Positions 8,974 to 18,262 of a stretch of DNA of 64,000 bases are shown one piece after another. The notes under the pieces are model-generated. The model was not told the DNA's origin, did no database searches, and saw nothing but the letters and a program-made list of their open reading frames with translations. The position numbers and the translations under genes are program-made. The first letter of the stretch is position 1, and each line of letters opens with the position of its first letter. This DNA is from Mesorhizobium loti (GTDB lineage Bacteria; Pseudomonadota; Alphaproteobacteria; Rhizobiales; Rhizobiaceae), in NCBI RefSeq assembly GCF_003148495.1, contig NZ_QGGH01000001.1, forward strand, positions 1,632,347 through 1,696,346, given 5' to 3'.

Positions 8974-9929
8974 GCGCGGTGACTGCCATGATTTCAGAGG
9001 ACGAGATGAAAGCCGTCGGAGCAAGGCCGGTTCCCCGCGACGAGGGCGCAAGGCTGGGTTTCCGGCTGACGCTGCCGGCGCAGATCCTGGTGCTGTTCAT
9101 CTCGGCCTTCCCGCTGTTGATGCAGCTCTACATCAGCGTCACCGACTGGTCGCCGTTGTCGGGCCTCGGCTGGTGGAATGCCTGGTCACTGTGGAACAAC
9201 CTAGCCAACTACACCGATCTCGCCGCCGATCCGCGCTTCTGGAGCGCGCTGAAGCGCACAGCCATCGTCATGATCATCTGCGTGCCGGTTGAATTCCTGC
9301 TCGGCCTGGCGCTGGCGACGCTGTTTGCCGACGATTTTCCGGGCAAGCGGATATTCTATTCGGTCCTGCTGATGCCGATGATGGTGGTGCCGGCAGTGGC
9401 CGGCTACATGTTCTTCATGCTGTTCCAGTCGGGCGGCCCGGTGAACGACATATTGTCGGCGCTCACCGGCTCTCCCGTCACCATCGCATGGCTGTCGGAC
9501 CCGACGCTGGCGCTGATTGCGGTGATGGTCGCCGACATCTGGCAGTGGACGCCGCTGATGTTCCTCATCCTGCTTGCCGGCTTGGTCGGCGTGCCCGAGG
9601 ACCAGATCAAGGCGGCGACGCTGCTCGGCGCCAATCCGTGGCAGCGCTTCGTCACCATCGTGCTGCCGAAGATGAAGACGATCATCATCATCGCGCTGGC
9701 GATCAGGGTGATCGAGAACTTCAAGATCTTCGACACGCTCTACATCATGACCGGCGGCGGTCCCGGCGTCGCCACCGAGACCATCTCCGTCTACATCTAC
9801 AAGCTCACCACGCAGGACCTGATCTGGGGCTATGTGGCGGCGATCGCGCTGGCCATATTGATCGTGCTGTCGATCGTCGCGGTGTTCGCCATGAAGCGCA
9901 TGGCACGGGCACGCGAGGTACCGGCATGA
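8970..9929 (+). CDS. CUT1 ABC transporter permease, MalF-like
   Basis: 319 residues, inner membrane, about six membrane spans after a ~30-residue cytoplasmic N terminus. The ATPase-contact loop is around residues 205-235 ([12 protein letters not shown] and LPKMK), and a TGGGPG segment typical of MalF-type subunits follows. Start chosen at 8970 because it overlaps the previous stop. The gene end overlaps the first ATPase gene (ATGA at 9926). Confidence 0.92.
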   Translation: MSAVTAMISEDEMKAVGARPVPRDEGARLGFRLTLPAQILVLFISAFPLLMQLYISVTDWSPLSGLGWWNAWSLWNNLANYTDLAADPRFWSALKRTAIVMIICVPVEFLLGLALATLFADDFPGKRIFYSVLLMPMMVVPAVAGYMFFMLFQSGGPVNDILSALTGSPVTIAWLSDPTLALIAVMVADIWQWTPLMFLILLAGLVGVPEDQIKAATLLGANPWQRFVTIVLPKMKTIIIIALAIRVIENFKIFDTLYIMTGGGPGVATETISVYIYKLTTQDLIWGYVAAIALAILIVLSIVAVFAMKRMARAREVPA

Positions 9930-11017
9930 GCGCGATCCACCTGCAGAACCTGGTCAAGAAATTCGGCGACTTCACCGCGCTGAAGACCATGGACCTGGAA
10001 ATATCAGATGGCGAGTTCATGGCGCTGCTCGGTCCGTCGGGCTGCGGCAAGTCGACGACGATGAACATGATCGCCGGCATGGAGGAACCGACCGGCGGCA
10101 AGATCCTGTTTGGCGAGCGCGACATGGCCGGGGTACCGATGGGGCGGCGCGGCGTCGGCTTCGTGTTCCAGAACTACGCCATCTTTACCCATATGACGGT
10201 GCGCCAGAATCTCGCCTACGGCCCCAAAATGCGAGGGGCTGCCAAAGCCGAGATCGACCGTCGCGTCGGCGCCATCGCCGAGATGCTGCAGCTGACACCG
10301 CTGCTCGACCGCAAGGCCGACCGGCTCTCGGTCAACATCTTGCAGCGGGTGGCGATCGGCCGTTCGGCGATCATGGAGCCGGCGATCTTCCTGCTCGACG
10401 AGCCGCTGTCCAATGTCGACGCCGCCTTCCGGGCCGTCATGCGCACCGAACTGAAGCAGCTGCAGCGCCAGTTTCGCCAGACCATGGTCTATGTCACCCA
10501 CGACCAGCTCGAGGCGATGACCATGGCCGACCGCATCGCGGTCATGGACCATGGCGTGCTGCAGCAGGTCGGCACGCCGCTCGAGGTCTACAACGACCCG
10601 GCCAATGTCTTCGTCGCCCGCTTCATCGGCGCGCCGGGCATGAACCTGCTCAAGGGCAGGCCGGCGGAGAGCGATCGTGGGCTGGTCGTCGATCTCGGGC
10701 CCTTGGGTATCACGCCGCCGCTGCCGGACGCACTCGCGGCCGCCTTGCGCGGCGCGCGCGGCGAGGTGCTTTACGGATTTCGGCCAGAGCAAGCGACGCT
10801 GGTGCAAAATGGGCAAGGCCTCGCCATGCAGGTCACCTTCGTCGAGCGGATCGGCGCGCGCACCATTGTGCATCTCGGGCTGGGTGAGGGCGCTGTGAAA
10901 ACGGTGTTCGACAATGATGTCGGGCTGGCGATCGGCGACACCGCGATCGTCGCTCCCGCTGCGTCGTCGGTGCGGGTCTTCGACGCTGCTACCGGCCTGG
11001 CGATGAAGGCAGGTTGA
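9926..11017 (+). CDS. ABC transporter ATP-binding protein A, with degenerate signature motif
   Basis: 363 residues. Walker A GPSGCGKST (36-44), Q-loop VFQNYAIF, Walker B IFLLDEP with catalytic Glu at 159, and switch His192 are normal. The family signature LSGGQ is replaced by LSVNI at residues 134-138, so the two glycines that contact ATP in the partner subunit are gone. A C-terminal TOBE-type domain follows. The next gene encodes a second, different ATPase with the complementary defect, implying an obligate heterodimer. The gene starts in overlap with the permease stop and ends one base before the next ATG. Confidence 0.93.
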   Translation: MSAIHLQNLVKKFGDFTALKTMDLEISDGEFMALLGPSGCGKSTTMNMIAGMEEPTGGKILFGERDMAGVPMGRRGVGFVFQNYAIFTHMTVRQNLAYGPKMRGAAKAEIDRRVGAIAEMLQLTPLLDRKADRLSVNILQRVAIGRSAIMEPAIFLLDEPLSNVDAAFRAVMRTELKQLQRQFRQTMVYVTHDQLEAMTMADRIAVMDHGVLQQVGTPLEVYNDPANVFVARFIGAPGMNLLKGRPAESDRGLVVDLGPLGITPPLPDALAAALRGARGEVLYGFRPEQATLVQNGQGLAMQVTFVERIGARTIVHLGLGEGAVKTVFDNDVGLAIGDTAIVAPAASSVRVFDAATGLAMKAG

Positions 11018-11018
11018 G

Positions 11019-12080
11019 ATGGCCGATATCGTCTTCCGCAATGTGACCAAACGCTACGGCGGCACACTCGCCGTCGATGACGCCTCGTTCACGGTCAACG
11101 ACAATGAGTTCTTCTGCTTCTTCGGTCCGCCGCTGTCGGGCAAGTCGACGATCCTGCGCCTTGTGCTGGGGCTGGAGACACCGGATACCGGAGAAATCCT
11201 GATCGGCGGCAGGCCGGTCAACACGGTGTCGCCGGCGGAGCGCAATGTCGCCATGGTGTTCCAGAATCTGGCGCTGTTTCCGCATATGAGCGCGCTCGAC
11301 AATGTGCGCTTCCCCCTGGTCGAACGGCGGGTCGCCGAGGTCGAGATCAAGAGGCGCGTTGCCGACGTCGCGGCGAAGCTGCATATCGGCCACATCCTGC
11401 ACAAGCCGCCGGGACAGCTTTCGGGCGGCGAGCGGCAGCGTGTGGCGATTGCGCGTGCGCTTGTGCGCGATCCCAACGCCTATCTGATGGACGATCCGAT
11501 CTCGGCGCTTGACGCCAGGCTGCGCGAAGAAACGCGCGTCGAACTGAAGCGCATCCAGCGCGAGCTCGGCAAGACGCTGATCTATGTCACGCATGACCAG
11601 GAAGAGGCGATGTCGGTCGCCGACCGTATCGCCATTCTGGAGGATGGCAGGATCAGGCAGATCGGCGCGCCGGCCGAAATCTACGACCGCCCGGCCAGCA
11701 CCTATGTGGCGCGGCTGCTCGGCTCGCCGATGATGAACATCCTGGAATCGGTGCGCGGCGAGGGCGGTGTCGAGGCTGCCGAAGGCACGATCCGCATTGC
11801 CGACAAGGCTGCTCCCACCGATGCCGTCGAGATCGGGCTCAGGCCGGAAGATGTCAAGGTCAGACCCTGGGCGGACGGGGGCTCGGGCCGCCCGGCGCGG
11901 GTGTTCGAGGTCGAGCCGCTTGGCGGCTACACCGTGGTGACGCTCGCTGCCGGGCAGGCACGGCTGAAGGCATTGCTGCGCGGCCAGCCCGACATCCGGC
12001 CGGACGCCATGGTGGCGATATCCTGCGAGCCGGCCCGCGTGCATTATTTCGGACAGAGCGGGGGAGCGCTGGCACGATGA
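11019..12080 (+). CDS. ABC transporter ATP-binding protein B, Walker B Glu replaced by Asp
   Basis: 353 residues. The signature LSGGE (134-138) and the switch histidine (THDQEE) are intact. The Walker A loop reads GPPLSGKST (36-44), with Leu39 where most relatives have Gly, and Walker B reads YLMDDP (155-160), so the catalytic glutamate is Asp159. With the signature defect in ATPase A, all degenerate elements fall in the same composite ATP site. Paired ATPases in one CUT1 importer are known from the rhizobial glycerol system GlpST. C-terminal TOBE-like domain present. Confidence 0.93.
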   Translation: MADIVFRNVTKRYGGTLAVDDASFTVNDNEFFCFFGPPLSGKSTILRLVLGLETPDTGEILIGGRPVNTVSPAERNVAMVFQNLALFPHMSALDNVRFPLVERRVAEVEIKRRVADVAAKLHIGHILHKPPGQLSGGERQRVAIARALVRDPNAYLMDDPISALDARLREETRVELKRIQRELGKTLIYVTHDQEEAMSVADRIAILEDGRIRQIGAPAEIYDRPASTYVARLLGSPMMNILESVRGEGGVEAAEGTIRIADKAAPTDAVEIGLRPEDVKVRPWADGGSGRPARVFEVEPLGGYTVVTLAAGQARLKALLRGQPDIRPDAMVAISCEPARVHYFGQSGGALAR

Positions 12081-12115
12081 CGGCGACCGCAAGAAAAGAG
12101 CTTCGGGAGGAACAT

Positions 12116-13201
12116 ATGGCGAGCAAGGGCTTCGAGCCGGACGCGAAGGTCCGCACGAAGGAATACAGAATCGGCTGCGTCGGCGCCGGCATGATCATGG
12201 CCGAGTGCCATCTCGCCGCCTACAAGGAAGCTGGCTTCCCAGTGGTGGCGATTGCCTCACGTACCAAGGCCAGTGCCGAGAAGGTGGCGACGCGCTGGGG
12301 CATCCCGACCGTCCACGATACGCCCGAAAAGCTGATCGAGGATACGAATGTCGAGATCATCGACCTTGCCTTTCCGCCTGACCAGCAACCGGCGCTGATC
12401 CGCCATGCGCTGAAGCAGAAGCACATCAAGGCGATCTTGGCGCAGAAGCCATTGGCATTGTCGGTCGAGGAAGCGGTCAAGCTGCGCGACGAGGCGGCGA
12501 AGGCCGGCAAGATCCTCTCGGTCAACCAGAACATGCGCTACGACCAGTCGATGCGCGTGCTGAAGCAGATTATCGACAGCGGCGCGCTGGGTGACATCGT
12601 GTTCGCGCAGATCGACATGCACGCCATCCCGCACTGGCAGAGCTTCCTCGAGGATTACGACCGGCTGACGCTGGCCAATATGAGCGTGCACCATCTAGAC
12701 GTGCTGCGCTTCCTGTTCGGCGATCCCGATGAGATCACCACGCTGACGCGCAAGGACCCGCGCACGAAATTCGACCATTCCGACGGGATCACGGTGTCGA
12801 CGCTGCGCTTTCCGTCCGGCGTGCTCGCCGTGTCGCTGGAGGATGTCTGGTCCGGTCCGCGCCAGGATGGCTACAAGGACGACCAGCACATCAATTGGCG
12901 CGTCGACGGCACAAAGGGCGTCGCTAAGGGCACCATCGGCTGGCCGACGGGCGCTGCCTCGACGCTGACCTACGCTTCGACCGAGACGACCGGTGGCGAA
13001 TGGGTCAGCCCGAGCTGGGACACGATGTGGTTCCCGCATGCCTTTATCGGCGTGATGGAACAGCTCCAGCACGCGGTGAAGACCGGCATGCCTCCGGCGC
13101 TGTCGGTCGCCGACAACGTCAAGACGATGGCGCTGGTCGAGGCCGGCTACCGCTCGATCGACGAGGGTCGCACGGTCAAGCTTTCCGAAATCGCTATCTG
13201 A
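12116..13201 (+). CDS. Gfo/Idh/MocA-family oxidoreductase
   Basis: 361 residues from the ATG at 12116, which follows GGGAGGA; an upstream in-frame ATG at 12077 overlaps the ATPase stop and is the alternative. The N-terminal Rossmann domain contains GCVGAGMI for NAD(P) binding, and the family's EKP segment appears as QKPLAL, with Gln for Glu. The C-terminal domain carries the SVHHLDVLRFLFG segment. Members oxidise or reduce sugars and inositols; placed between a sugar importer and a TIM-barrel isomerase, it probably acts on the imported polyol or sugar. Confidence 0.9.
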   Translation: MASKGFEPDAKVRTKEYRIGCVGAGMIMAECHLAAYKEAGFPVVAIASRTKASAEKVATRWGIPTVHDTPEKLIEDTNVEIIDLAFPPDQQPALIRHALKQKHIKAILAQKPLALSVEEAVKLRDEAAKAGKILSVNQNMRYDQSMRVLKQIIDSGALGDIVFAQIDMHAIPHWQSFLEDYDRLTLANMSVHHLDVLRFLFGDPDEITTLTRKDPRTKFDHSDGITVSTLRFPSGVLAVSLEDVWSGPRQDGYKDDQHINWRVDGTKGVAKGTIGWPTGAASTLTYASTETTGGEWVSPSWDTMWFPHAFIGVMEQLQHAVKTGMPPALSVADNVKTMALVEAGYRSIDEGRTVKLSEIAI

Positions 13202-13256
13202 TCACCGCAGCTGAAACACCAGACAACTGAATCGCTTACAGGGAGGAATTCACACC

Positions 13257-14171
13257 ATGATGCAGGCAGGTATTTTCACGGGCTATTTCCCGTATGGCCT
13301 CGAAGAGACGGCGAAGAAGATCCGCGGGCTCGGTTTCAACACGGTGCAGCTCGACCTACATTTCAAGGATGTCGACCTGTCGGCCGGGCAGATCACCAAG
13401 GACAAGGCCAAGAAGGTGCGCGACGTCTTCCGCGACCACAATCTGCCGGTCTGTTGCGTGTCGGGCTACACCAACATCATCCATCCCGACAAGGCCGAGC
13501 GCGACAAGCGTGTCGGCTACCTCAAGGAGATTATCCGCAACGCCCGCCATTTCGGCTCGCCTTACGTGATCTCGGAAACCGGCACCTACAACACCGAATC
13601 CGACTGGGTGCATCACCCCAAGAACAAGACCGAGGAAGGGTTCGAGGAATGCCGCAAGGTGGTCGCCGACCTCGCCCAGACGGCCTATGATCATGGCGCG
13701 GTCTTCCTGCTCGAAACCTATGTCAATAACGTCGTCGGCTCGGTTGAGGAGACGGTGAAGATGTTCGCTCAAGTCGACCATCCCGGCCTCGGCCTGTTGA
13801 TGGATCCGACCAATTATTTCGAGACGCACAACATCGACAGGATGGACCAGATCCTGAACCAGGTGTTCGACACGCTGACCGACAAGATCAGGATCGCCCA
13901 CGCCAAGGACGTCAAGCGTTCGGGAGGCGACAAGTCCGAGAAGCACGCCGATATTGGCGACGAGGACGCGCTGGAGAGCCATACGTTCCGTGGCGTCGGC
14001 GAGATCGAGCTGCCGGCACCGGGCCTCGGTTCGCTGAACTACGACCTCTATCTCCAGCGGCTGGCGCAGAAGCATCCGAACATCCCGGTGATCATCGAGC
14101 ATCTCTCGGAAGACGACGTGCCGAGGGCCAAGAAATTCCTCGATGGGAAGTTCCGCGCCAACGGTCTGTGA
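13257..14171 (+). CDS. Sugar phosphate isomerase/epimerase-family TIM-barrel protein
   Basis: 304 residues, xylose-isomerase-like TIM barrel (AP-endonuclease-2 fold). Segments expected to hold metal ligands are visible: LETYVNN, LLMDPTNYF, HAKDVK and IIEHLSEDD. Preceded by GGGAGGA nine bases before the ATG. Such enzymes include inosose dehydratase, IolH-like and MocC-like proteins, which fits a neighbour of a MocA-like oxidoreductase. The exact reaction is not recognisable. Confidence 0.86.
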   Translation: MMQAGIFTGYFPYGLEETAKKIRGLGFNTVQLDLHFKDVDLSAGQITKDKAKKVRDVFRDHNLPVCCVSGYTNIIHPDKAERDKRVGYLKEIIRNARHFGSPYVISETGTYNTESDWVHHPKNKTEEGFEECRKVVADLAQTAYDHGAVFLLETYVNNVVGSVEETVKMFAQVDHPGLGLLMDPTNYFETHNIDRMDQILNQVFDTLTDKIRIAHAKDVKRSGGDKSEKHADIGDEDALESHTFRGVGEIELPAPGLGSLNYDLYLQRLAQKHPNIPVIIEHLSEDDVPRAKKFLDGKFRANGL

Positions 14172-14229
14172 CGGTCACTGCGCGCCGTCGGTTTGCGGCG
14201 GCGCGGCCCAAAAGCAAGGGAGGAAGAAA

Positions 14230-15174
14230 ATGTTGAAATTCGCATTGAAACTGGCGGCTGCCGCAACGCTGCTCGCCGGCGTTTCGTTGAGCGCGCCGGC
14301 GCTGGCGCAGGATGGCCAGAAGACCTTCTACCTGCTGTCGCATGGCGGTCCGTCGGATGCATTCTGGCTCGACTGGAATGCCGGCGCCACAAAGGCCTGC
14401 GACCAGCTCAAGGTGACCTGCAAGATCTCCTTCAGCGGCGGCGACATGGCAGCGCAGAAGGAGGCCTTCAACTCAGCGCTTGCCGCCAAGCCCGACGGCA
14501 TCGCCACCACCTCGGCGCAGCCAGGCCTGTGGACCGAGGAGGTCAAGGCGGCCAAGGCAGCCGGCATCCCGATCGTGTTCTTCAACACAGACGATCCGGC
14601 GACCGGACGGCAAGCCTATGTCGGCGCCGATCTCAAGGAGGCCGGCGTCATCTGGGCCAAATACCTCGTCGACCACAAGATGGTGAAACAGGGCGACAAG
14701 GTGTTCCTGCCAGTGGAAGTGCCGGGCGCCAGCTACCAGCAGCTCGAGACCGAAGGCATCGCCAGTGTCTTCGACCCGCTCGGCATCAAATATGATGTGG
14801 TCGATTGCGGTACCGACCCGGCCGGCATAATCGCCAAGATGACCGACTATATGGTCGCCAACAATCCGCCGGCGATCATCGCGCTCGGCGATTCCGTGGC
14901 GGCCAGCGTCAAGCGGGTGTTTGATGGCGCCGGCGTGCCGGCCGGCAAGATCCCGGTCGTCGGCTGGGGCAATTCCAAGGAGACCGCGGAAGCCGTCAAA
15001 TCCGGCTTCGTCAACGCGGCCGCCTGGCAGTTCCCGTCGGCGCAAGGCTTCATGCCGGTGGCGCTGCTCGGTTTAGCCGCTTCGGGTGAGCCGATCGGCT
15101 ACGACATCCACACGTTCAGCCTCTACGACGCCTCGAGCGTCGAACCGATCCTGAAGCTCTACAACACGAAGTGA
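14230..15174 (+). CDS. CUT2 sugar ABC transporter substrate-binding protein
   Basis: 314 residues, with a Sec signal peptide (hydrophobic residues 8-22, cleavage ALA-Q near 26). The mature part has the RbsB/XylF-type fold, with segments GGPSDAFW, ALAAKPDGIATT and ALGDSVAASVKRVF. The ATG at 14230 follows an AGGGAGGAAG ribosome-binding site; the open frame extends upstream to 14143 without homology. It starts the second, complete importer inside the same gene run. Substrate a sugar or polyol, unknown. Confidence 0.92.
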   Translation: MLKFALKLAAAATLLAGVSLSAPALAQDGQKTFYLLSHGGPSDAFWLDWNAGATKACDQLKVTCKISFSGGDMAAQKEAFNSALAAKPDGIATTSAQPGLWTEEVKAAKAAGIPIVFFNTDDPATGRQAYVGADLKEAGVIWAKYLVDHKMVKQGDKVFLPVEVPGASYQQLETEGIASVFDPLGIKYDVVDCGTDPAGIIAKMTDYMVANNPPAIIALGDSVAASVKRVFDGAGVPAGKIPVVGWGNSKETAEAVKSGFVNAAAWQFPSAQGFMPVALLGLAASGEPIGYDIHTFSLYDASSVEPILKLYNTK

Positions 15175-15178
15175 AACC

Positions 15179-15206
15179 GGTGCCCGCGGCGCAGGCCGCG
15201 GGCACC
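15179..15206 (+). promoter_or_regulatory. Intercistronic stem-loop after binding-protein gene
   Basis: GGTGCCCGCGGC (15179-15190) pairs perfectly with GCCGCGGGCACC (15195-15206) around GCAG. It begins five bases after the binding-protein stop and precedes the permease gene. The U-run needed for an intrinsic terminator is absent. Confidence 0.65.
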
Positions 15207-15216
15207 TCTTCAAAGC

Positions 15217-16236
15217 ATGGTTCAAGCAGTCATGACGATCGCCGCAGAAGACGAAATGCCTGTCGGGAAACGCAGATCGAGCCTCCTGCGCTCGCCGCAA
15301 TTCTCCTCGCTCGTCATCCTCATTGTTTTGCTTGCGGTGTTCGCTATCGCCGACGCCAATTTCCTGTCGCCACTCAACATCTCCAACATGATGGCGTTCC
15401 TGCCCGAGCTCGGCATCATCGCGCTCGGCATGACGCTGCTGTTGACAGCGGGTGAGTTCGACCTGTCGGTTGGCGCCGTGTTCGGGCTGGCGCCGGTCGT
15501 CGTCATGCTCCTGGTGCAGAACGGCGAGGCAAGCATCGGCGTGGCGCTGCTGGCCGGGCTTCTGCTGTGCGTGGCGATCGGCGCCATCAACGGGCTGATC
15601 GTCACCAAGATCGGCATTTCGTCCTTCCTGGTCACACTGTCGATGCTGCTCGTGGTGCGCGGGGCAGCACTCTACATCACACAGGGCTTTCCGCTGAAAT
15701 CCTGGGACCAGCCGGGCTTCTTCGTAACGCTGCTGGCTGGCAGCTTCAATATCGGCTCGTTCCGCTTCTACACCTCGCTGTGGTGGTTCATCGGCCTGTC
15801 GCTGCTGGCGATCTATGTCCTGCGCTATGCCAAGCTGGGCAACTGGATCAGCGCCATCGGCTCCAACCGCAACGCGGCGGTGGCGCGCGGCGTGCCGGCG
15901 GACGCCGTCAAGGTGTGGCTGTTCATCCTGACTTCGGTGCTGGCGGGGCTGGCCGGCATGATCAGCGCCTTCCGCATCTCGGCCGCTTCACCGGTGGCCG
16001 GTACCGGCTACGAACTCGAGGTGATCGCCATGGTGGTGGTCGGCGGCACGGCGCTGACCGGTGGGCGCGGCACGATCCTCGGCACCATCGTCGGTGCGCT
16101 GATGCTGCGCGCCATCCGCAACGGCATCGTGCTGATCGGCGTGCCGGGCCTGGCCTACAACATCTTCGTCGGCGTCATCATCCTGGCCATGCTCATCCTG
16201 CACGCTCTGCTGCAGAAGAACGCCGCAAGGGGCTGA
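15217..16236 (+). CDS. CUT2 sugar ABC transporter permease, RbsC-like
   Basis: 339 residues with about ten hydrophobic segments. The FDLSVG motif of RbsC-type permeases occurs after the third segment and the EVIAMVVVGGTALTGGRG segment, typical of the family, near residue 268. Alternative start at 15232. It forms the membrane channel with the single-domain ATPase that follows two bases later, as in the FrcBCA fructose importer of rhizobia. Confidence 0.92.
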   Translation: MVQAVMTIAAEDEMPVGKRRSSLLRSPQFSSLVILIVLLAVFAIADANFLSPLNISNMMAFLPELGIIALGMTLLLTAGEFDLSVGAVFGLAPVVVMLLVQNGEASIGVALLAGLLLCVAIGAINGLIVTKIGISSFLVTLSMLLVVRGAALYITQGFPLKSWDQPGFFVTLLAGSFNIGSFRFYTSLWWFIGLSLLAIYVLRYAKLGNWISAIGSNRNAAVARGVPADAVKVWLFILTSVLAGLAGMISAFRISAASPVAGTGYELEVIAMVVVGGTALTGGRGTILGTIVGALMLRAIRNGIVLIGVPGLAYNIFVGVIILAMLILHALLQKNAARG

Positions 16237-16238
16237 TC

Positions 16239-17015
16239 ATGGAAGTTCTCCGGCTGCAGAATCTGCAAAAATCCTTCGGCAGCGTGCGCGCGCTGAAGAA
16301 CGCGTCCTTTGCCCTCAACGAGGGCGAGGTGGTGGCCTTGCTCGGCGACAACGGCGCCGGCAAATCGACGCTGATCAAGGCGATCTCGGGCGTGTTTCCC
16401 GTCGACCGTGGCGACATCTATGTGCGCGGCGAAAAGGTCTCGATCCGCTCGACGCGCGATGCGATGGACCTCGGCATCGAGACCATCCACCAGGACACGT
16501 CGCTGGCGCCGGATCTCAGCATCGCGCGCAATCTGTTTCTCGGCCGCGAGCCAGTCAAGCTGAAATGGCTGGGAGTGTTCGCGCCGCTCGATCTCGCCAA
16601 ACTGCGCGGTGCAGCATCGGCGCTGCTGAAGCGCGTCGGCATCTCGAAGAAACTCGACGCCGATGCGCTGGTCTCGACGCTGTCGGGCGGCGAGCGCCAG
16701 TCGATCGCGATTTCGCGCGCCATGCAGTTCGCCGCCAAGGTCATCATCCTCGACGAACCGACCAACAATCTCGGCGTCGAGGAAACCCATGGCGTGCTGC
16801 GCTTCGTCAAGGAGGTGCGCGACGCCGGTCATTCCGTGCTTTTGATCACCCACAACATCCACCACGTGTTCCAGGTCGCCGACCGCATCATCGTCATGCG
16901 CCGTGGCGAGATCGTCGCCGAGCAAACGGTCGCCGATACCGATCTTCTGACCGTGGAAAGCATCATCACCGGCGCCGACATGTCGGCCCTGCTGAAAGAG
17001 ACGAGAGCGAAGTGA
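16239..17015 (+). CDS. CUT2 ABC transporter ATP-binding protein, single-domain FrcA type
   Basis: 258 residues, one ABC domain only: Walker A GDNGAGKST, Q-loop IHQDTSLAPDL, signature LSGGE, Walker B VIILDEP, switch His in LLITHNIHHV. Most CUT2 ATPases are double domain; single-domain forms are known from rhizobial FrcA. The ATG at 16239 begins two bases after the permease stop. Confidence 0.92.
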   Translation: MEVLRLQNLQKSFGSVRALKNASFALNEGEVVALLGDNGAGKSTLIKAISGVFPVDRGDIYVRGEKVSIRSTRDAMDLGIETIHQDTSLAPDLSIARNLFLGREPVKLKWLGVFAPLDLAKLRGAASALLKRVGISKKLDADALVSTLSGGERQSIAISRAMQFAAKVIILDEPTNNLGVEETHGVLRFVKEVRDAGHSVLLITHNIHHVFQVADRIIVMRRGEIVAEQTVADTDLLTVESIITGADMSALLKETRAK

Positions 17016-17031
17016 AGAAGTTGGCCGTCAC

Positions 17032-18213
17032 ATGGTAGAGCTTTACGGCAAGACGCTTTCGCGCCGGCAGGTATCGGAACGTTCGGGCATGCTGTCGCAA
17101 TTCGCCGGCGTACGGCTGATGACGCTTGGCGACGGGGTGGAACGCGGCATCCGCATGCTGGAGTTCCGCACCGGCTCGGGCCTGCGCTTCACCGCGCTGG
17201 TCGACCGGGCGCTCGACATTGCCGATTGCGACTTCAAGGGCCAGGCGATCGGTTGGCATTCGCCGAGCGGCTTTCGCCATCCCGGCCTGCATGATTATGA
17301 GGGGGAAGGAGGGCTCGCCTGGGCGCGCTCGTTTTCCGGACTGCTTGTCACTTGCGGCCTCGACCACATATTGGGCCGGGAAGAGGTGCCCGCCGAGAGC
17401 TACAACTATCCGGGCAGGAAGACCGTGATCCATTCGCTACATGGCCGCGTCAGCACCATTCCGGCACGGCTGACCGGTTATGGCGAGGCCTGGGACGGCG
17501 ACCGTTGCGTGCTGTGGGCCGAAGGCATCGTGCAGCAATCGGCGGTGTTCGGCGAGAATCTGCATCTGCTGCGGCGCATCGAAGCCGATGTCGGCGGCAA
17601 CGAGATACGGCTGTCGGACCGCGTCGTCAATCACGGCTTCAACCGCACGCCGCATATGTATTTCTATCATATCAATGTCAGCCATCCCTTGCTCGAAGAG
17701 GGTTCGCGCTATCTGGCGCCGATCCGGGATGTGGTCTGGGCCGGCCACGATGGCGAGCGCTACCAGGCACAAAAGGTCGGCTACCGCACGGTGCCGGCGC
17801 CACGACTGGGTTTCAGCGAGCAGGTCTGGCAGCACGAAATGGCGGCCGACGGTGCGGGCGAGGTGCCTGTGGCGGTGGTCAACGACCGTCTTGGCCTTGG
17901 CTTCGAGGTGGTGACGCGCAAGGACCAGCTGCCTTGCGCCTATCAATGGCAGAATTTCCAGGCGGGGCAGTATACGTTGGGCATCGAACCCTCGACGCAC
18001 CATGTGCTCGGCAATCTCGCGGCGCGTGAGCGCGGCGAGATGATCTGGCTGGAGCATGGCGGAGGCCGTTCTTACGACGCGGTGTTCCGGGTGCTCGACG
18101 GCGCTGGCGCGATCGCCGCAGCGGAACAGAGGATCGCTTCGATCGCCAGGCAACCGCAACAGGATTATCCTGCGCCGTCGGGCAACTTTCCGGGATTGGC
18201 GGGCAGGGCATGA
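17032..18213 (+). CDS. DUF4432 family protein (aldose-1-epimerase-like fold)
   Basis: 393 residues. The N-terminal part contains ALVDRALDIADCDFKG and the stretch GLLVTCGLDHILG, and the middle has a histidine-rich strand MYFYHINVSHPLL, consistent with galactose-mutarotase-like DUF4432 proteins. These occur in sugar catabolic operons and probably act on a sugar or sugar acid anomer or isomer; the reaction is not established. It starts 16 bases after the ATPase gene, in the same run. Confidence 0.82.
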   Translation: MVELYGKTLSRRQVSERSGMLSQFAGVRLMTLGDGVERGIRMLEFRTGSGLRFTALVDRALDIADCDFKGQAIGWHSPSGFRHPGLHDYEGEGGLAWARSFSGLLVTCGLDHILGREEVPAESYNYPGRKTVIHSLHGRVSTIPARLTGYGEAWDGDRCVLWAEGIVQQSAVFGENLHLLRRIEADVGGNEIRLSDRVVNHGFNRTPHMYFYHINVSHPLLEEGSRYLAPIRDVVWAGHDGERYQAQKVGYRTVPAPRLGFSEQVWQHEMAADGAGEVPVAVVNDRLGLGFEVVTRKDQLPCAYQWQNFQAGQYTLGIEPSTHHVLGNLAARERGEMIWLEHGGGRSYDAVFRVLDGAGAIAAAEQRIASIARQPQQDYPAPSGNFPGLAGRA

Positions 18214-18262
18214 TGCGAAACGAATGCTCCGGCTGGCGGGCCGGAAATCGGAGGTCGATGTG

